NCBI GenBank assembly: GCA_012965075.1
Contig: DTSY01000019.1
Span: forward strand, 1 to 14,543
DNA from: Gammaproteobacteria bacterium
Lineage (GTDB): Bacteria; Pseudomonadota; Gammaproteobacteria; Magnimaribacterales; Magnimaribacteraceae
DNA length: 14,543 nucleotides
Direction of reading: 5' to 3'
Shown here: positions 12,229 to 14,543 of the stretch, piece by piece
Layout: every line of letters begins with the position of its first letter
How positions within the stretch are numbered: position 1 is the stretch's first letter
Notes under the pieces: model-generated
Database searches by the model: none
The model's input: the letters and a program-made list of their open reading frames with translations, nothing else
What the model was told of the DNA's origin: nothing
Translations under genes and position numbers: made by a program

Positions 12229-14088
12229 ATGGCTAGAAAATCAAAGAAAGTTACTGAACCAGAAGTCGAAGAACCTTCTGAAGAACTTGCTGCCGCTTTG
12301 ATTAGCGAAGAAGATCTTGAGAATTCTGGCTTAAGGGAGTTAGTCGATAAAGGCAAAGAGCAAGGATTCCTGACTTACGAAGAAATCAATTCAATGTTGC
12401 CAGAAGACATTTCTGACCCCGATCAAGTTGAAGAGACTATTCAGATGTTGATCGACATAGGAATAGAAGTACAGGAAGGGAAGCAAGATGCTGAAGGTAA
12501 TGAAGATTCTCCTCCTGAAACAGTTCCTGATACTAGGACCACATTAACCACTGTTGAATCGGAAATTGGAAGGACAACTGATCCAGTTCGTCTTTACATG
12601 AGGGAGATGGGAACAGTGGACCTGCTTACTAGAGAAGGAGAGATTGCTATAGCTAAGAGAATAGAAGAAGGTTTAAGAGAGCTTTTAGCAGCATGTTGTT
12701 TTTACCCAGGTATTGTTGATAAGATTTTGGATGATTATCAAGAGGTATTAAAAGAGGAGAAACGTCTGGCGGAAGTCTTAGTAGGCTTCATGGATATAGA
12801 TGATGAGATTCCTCCTCCTGCTATTGTTCAAGCTGCACAAAAAAAAGAAAAAAATGAGGATGACGACGAACAACCAACTGGACCGGATCCAGTAGAAGTC
12901 AAGAAGCGCTTTAATGCTCTAAAAAGACAATTTAATAAAACAGAAAAAGCTTGTTCAAAATCAAGAACCACAAAGAAAGCGATTAAAGAACAACAAAAAT
13001 TAGGAGAAATATTTAAATTCCTTAAACTTTCACCAACCCAATTTGAAGTCATAGCTAGGCCAGCTAGGGATTCTTTGGGGATAATAAGAGATTGCGAAAA
13101 AGAAGTTTACAGAATATTCGTAAAGCTTGCCAGGATGCCTAGAAGAGAATTTATCCAAAGTTATCCAGGAAATGAAGCAGATCCAAACTGGGGTTTGAAA
13201 ATGTCCAGAATAAGAAAACCTTGGGCAAAAACCATTAGAGAAAATATAGAAGATGTTACTCGCCAACATAATAAGTTGGGCAGACTAGAAAATATTATTG
13301 GCTTAGATATTGCACATATCAAAGACATCAATAGAAGGATGTCCATAGGCGAAGCCAAAATAAGAAGAGCCAAAAAGGATATGGTAGAAGCCAACTTACG
13401 TTTGGTTATCTCAATAGCCAAAAAATACACAAACCGAGGACTACAATTTTTAGATTTAATTCAAGAGGGCAATATTGGCTTGATGAAAGCAGTTGATAAA
13501 TTTGAATATCGAAGAGGGTATAAGTTCTCAACATATGCAACTTGGTGGATTAGACAAGCTATCACTAGATCAATAGCTGATCAGGCCAGGACCATCCGAA
13601 TACCTGTTCATATGATTGAAACTATTAATAAACTCAATCGAGTGTCTCGTCAGATGGTTCAGGAAAAGGGAAGAGAACCTACACCCGAAGAACTTGGTGA
13701 GCGTATGGAACTCCCTGAAGACAAGATCCGCAGGGTACTTAAGATTGCTAAAGAACCCATATCCACCGAGACACCGATAGGAGATGAAGACGACACAACA
13801 CTGGGAGATTTCATTGAAGATACAGCAATTCCTTCTCCAGACCAAGCCGCAACCGAAGACAATTTAACTGAAGCTACAGATGATATCTTAGGTAGTTTAA
13901 CCGCTAGGGAAGCCAAGGTTTTAAGGATGAGATTCGGCATAGGTATGAACACAGACCATACTCTAGAAGAGGTGGGTAAGCAGTTTGATGTAACCCGAGA
14001 ACGGATCCGTCAGATAGAAGCCAAAGCTTTAAGAAAATTAAGACATCCAACTCGCTCTTCTCATTTAAGAGGCTTTTTAGACGATTAA
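12229..14088 (+). CDS. rpoD: RNA polymerase sigma factor RpoD (sigma-70)
   Basis: This is the primary sigma factor. Its 619 residues show all regions of group 1 sigma-70 in order. Region 1.1 is at about 30-85 (LVDKGKEQGFLTYEEIN, LPEDISDPDQVEE). Region 1.2 is at 117-150 (DPVRLYMREMGTVDLLTREG). A long non-conserved region follows at about 150-370, with an acidic patch at 207-215. Region 2 is at about 375-452 (ANLRLVISIAKKYTNRG, then FSTYATWWIRQAITRSIADQ for -10 recognition). Region 3 is at 455-540. Region 4.2 is at 578-604, with the helix-turn-helix EEVGKQFDVTRERIRQIEAK for the -35 box. The Shine-Dalgarno is poor: AAGAGAG ends one base before the ATG. The gene has its own promoter, and a tRNA follows 41 nt after its stop. 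Confidence 0.98.
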   Translation: MARKSKKVTEPEVEEPSEELAAALISEEDLENSGLRELVDKGKEQGFLTYEEINSMLPEDISDPDQVEETIQMLIDIGIEVQEGKQDAEGNEDSPPETVPDTRTTLTTVESEIGRTTDPVRLYMREMGTVDLLTREGEIAIAKRIEEGLRELLAACCFYPGIVDKILDDYQEVLKEEKRLAEVLVGFMDIDDEIPPPAIVQAAQKKEKNEDDDEQPTGPDPVEVKKRFNALKRQFNKTEKACSKSRTTKKAIKEQQKLGEIFKFLKLSPTQFEVIARPARDSLGIIRDCEKEVYRIFVKLARMPRREFIQSYPGNEADPNWGLKMSRIRKPWAKTIRENIEDVTRQHNKLGRLENIIGLDIAHIKDINRRMSIGEAKIRRAKKDMVEANLRLVISIAKKYTNRGLQFLDLIQEGNIGLMKAVDKFEYRRGYKFSTYATWWIRQAITRSIADQARTIRIPVHMIETINKLNRVSRQMVQEKGREPTPEELGERMELPEDKIRRVLKIAKEPISTETPIGDEDDTTLGDFIEDTAIPSPDQAATEDNLTEATDDILGSLTAREAKVLRMRFGIGMNTDHTLEEVGKQFDVTRERIRQIEAKALRKLRHPTRSSHLRGFLDD

Positions 14089-14129
14089 CTCATTGCAGTT
14101 ATCAGTTGAGCGTAGTTAAAATAACTCAA

Positions 14130-14206
14130 GGGCCCTTAGCTCAGTTGGTTAGAGCAGTGGACTCATAATCCATTGGTCCCAGGTTCGAGTCCTGGAGGGC
14201 CCACCA
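14130..14206 (+). tRNA. tRNA-Ile2 (anticodon CAU, lysidine-modified), CCA encoded
   Basis: A full cloverleaf is visible. The acceptor arms GGGCCCT (14130-14136) and AGGGCCC (14196-14202) pair perfectly. The D-arm contains AGCTCAGTTGGTTAGAGC. The anticodon stem is GTGGA/TCCAT (14157-14161, 14169-14173) with loop CTCATAA and anticodon CAT at 14164-14166. The T-arm CCAGG-TTCGAGT-CCTGG is followed by discriminator A and an encoded CCA. CAT can be elongator Met, initiator Met or the minor Ile tRNA whose C34 becomes lysidine through TilS and reads AUA. The GGGCCCTTAGCTCAG start, ATTGGTC variable region and A discriminator resemble Ile2 rather than Met. E. coli has ileX (also CAU) near rpoD, which supports Ile2. 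No initiator-type mismatch at the acceptor end is present. Confidence 0.85.
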
Positions 14207-14212
14207 AATAAA

Positions 14213-14543
14213 ATGCCTTACTTACTAACTGTTATTTTTTTAACCGCTACACTCTGGTTAAACCATGCTGCCTTAGCTCTTATATTAGGAATCTTCCTCT
14301 CATACATCATTACTATCCCTAAAGATTTTTTTACTCGGAAGTATGGAACCAGAATTCTGCAAACTGGTATTGTCTTTTTAGGCGGTAGCATCAGCGTTAC
14401 CCAGGTAACTGCTATTAGTAAAGATTACCTTCCCTGGATTTCTGGGTTTGTATTAGTCACCTTTTTTGTAGTCATAGGTTTAGGAAAACTCTTAGGAGTA
14501 ACAAAAAAGCAATCGTATTTATTGGCATCAGGTACGGCAATAT
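14213..14543 (+). CDS. YeiH / UPF0324 family membrane protein, N-terminal part (3' end outside window)
   Basis: An open frame of 110 codons runs from ATG at 14213 to the window end. It encodes hydrophobic segments at about residues 2-13, 18-35, 47-66 and 74-90, with short loops. The pattern matches the N-terminal half of the YeiH/UPF0324 family, multi-pass inner-membrane proteins annotated as putative sulfate exporters: an early LILGIFLSYII, then TRILQTGIVFLGGSISV, and the LLASGTAI that begins the family's Gly-rich signature. Substrate assignment for this family is weak. The start codon lies only 6 nt after the tRNA CCA with no Shine-Dalgarno between them. Upstream sequence is tRNA, so expression likely depends on processing of a joint rpoD-tRNA-yeiH transcript or on leaderless initiation. 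Confidence 0.8.
   Translation, partial: MPYLLTVIFLTATLWLNHAALALILGIFLSYIITIPKDFFTRKYGTRILQTGIVFLGGSISVTQVTAISKDYLPWISGFVLVTFFVVIGLGKLLGVTKKQSYLLASGTAI

Noticed and set aside
13659..13952. Serine-rich open frame antisense to rpoD
   Set aside because: The low-complexity serine content is a by-product of rpoD codons read in reverse.
14090..14129. Promoter for the tRNA (TAAAAT at 14117-14122)
   Set aside because: The -35 match is poor and the start would fall on the tRNA's first base, leaving no leader for RNase P. Cotranscription with rpoD is simpler.
14130..14206. Reading the CAU tRNA as elongator tRNA-Met
   Set aside because: The acceptor and variable-region sequences and the position after rpoD fit Ile2 better, though Met is not fully excluded.
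1..14543. Search for CRISPR arrays, insertion sequences, prophage or defence genes
   Set aside because: No spaced direct repeats, transposase, integrase or defence-type domains were seen; nearly all sequence is explained by housekeeping genes.

Overview
This window is ordinary chromosomal DNA packed with housekeeping genes. It comes from an AT-rich gammaproteobacterium with short intergenic gaps. The evidence is a Fis protein encoded directly upstream of purH-purD, an rsmE-gshB-ruvX block of the enterobacterial type, a dnaG-rpoD pair followed by a tRNA with a CAU anticodon (as rpoD is followed by ileX in Escherichia coli), and a Coq7-type ubiquinone hydroxylase. Gene gaps are often 0-4 nt or overlaps. 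This fits a streamlined, possibly marine lineage, but the sequence alone does not settle the genus.

Layout. Positions 1-3320 (+) hold the 3' end of trpE, then trpG, trpD and trpC, then a small two-helix membrane protein and a YbjQ/UPF0145 protein. Positions 3352-3603 (-) encode a single-RRM RNA-binding protein, convergent with the YbjQ gene and with its own promoter region containing two palindromes. Positions 3700-8132 (-) read, in transcription order, a histidine-phosphatase-family protein, fis (with a good sigma-70 promoter), purH, purD and coq7. The short gap at 8133-8189 is a divergent promoter region. Positions 8190-12142 (+) carry rsmE, gshB, ruvX and dnaG. Then comes rpoD (12229-14088) with its own promoter, a tRNA-Ile2(CAU), and the beginning of a YeiH/UPF0324 membrane protein cut by the window end.

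How the genes work together. trpEGDC make indole-3-glycerol phosphate from chorismate; trpF, trpB and trpA are not here. purH and purD supply steps of de novo IMP synthesis, and coq7 is translationally coupled to purD. fis-purHD and dnaG-rpoD link nucleoid and growth control with nucleotide supply, replication priming and transcription. gshB makes glutathione; rsmE and ruvX act on 16S rRNA.

I found no mobile element, CRISPR array, phage or defence cassette, and no clear new multi-gene system. The points most worth checking are small: a C4 rather than CHC2 zinc site and a DPA in place of DPD in DnaG; an in-phase A AAA AAG slippery heptamer at the trpD/trpC junction where a -1 shift would fuse the two enzymes; a compositional break inside the YbjQ gene; the palindromes around the RRM-gene promoter; and a YeiH start codon only 6 nt after a tRNA 3' end.
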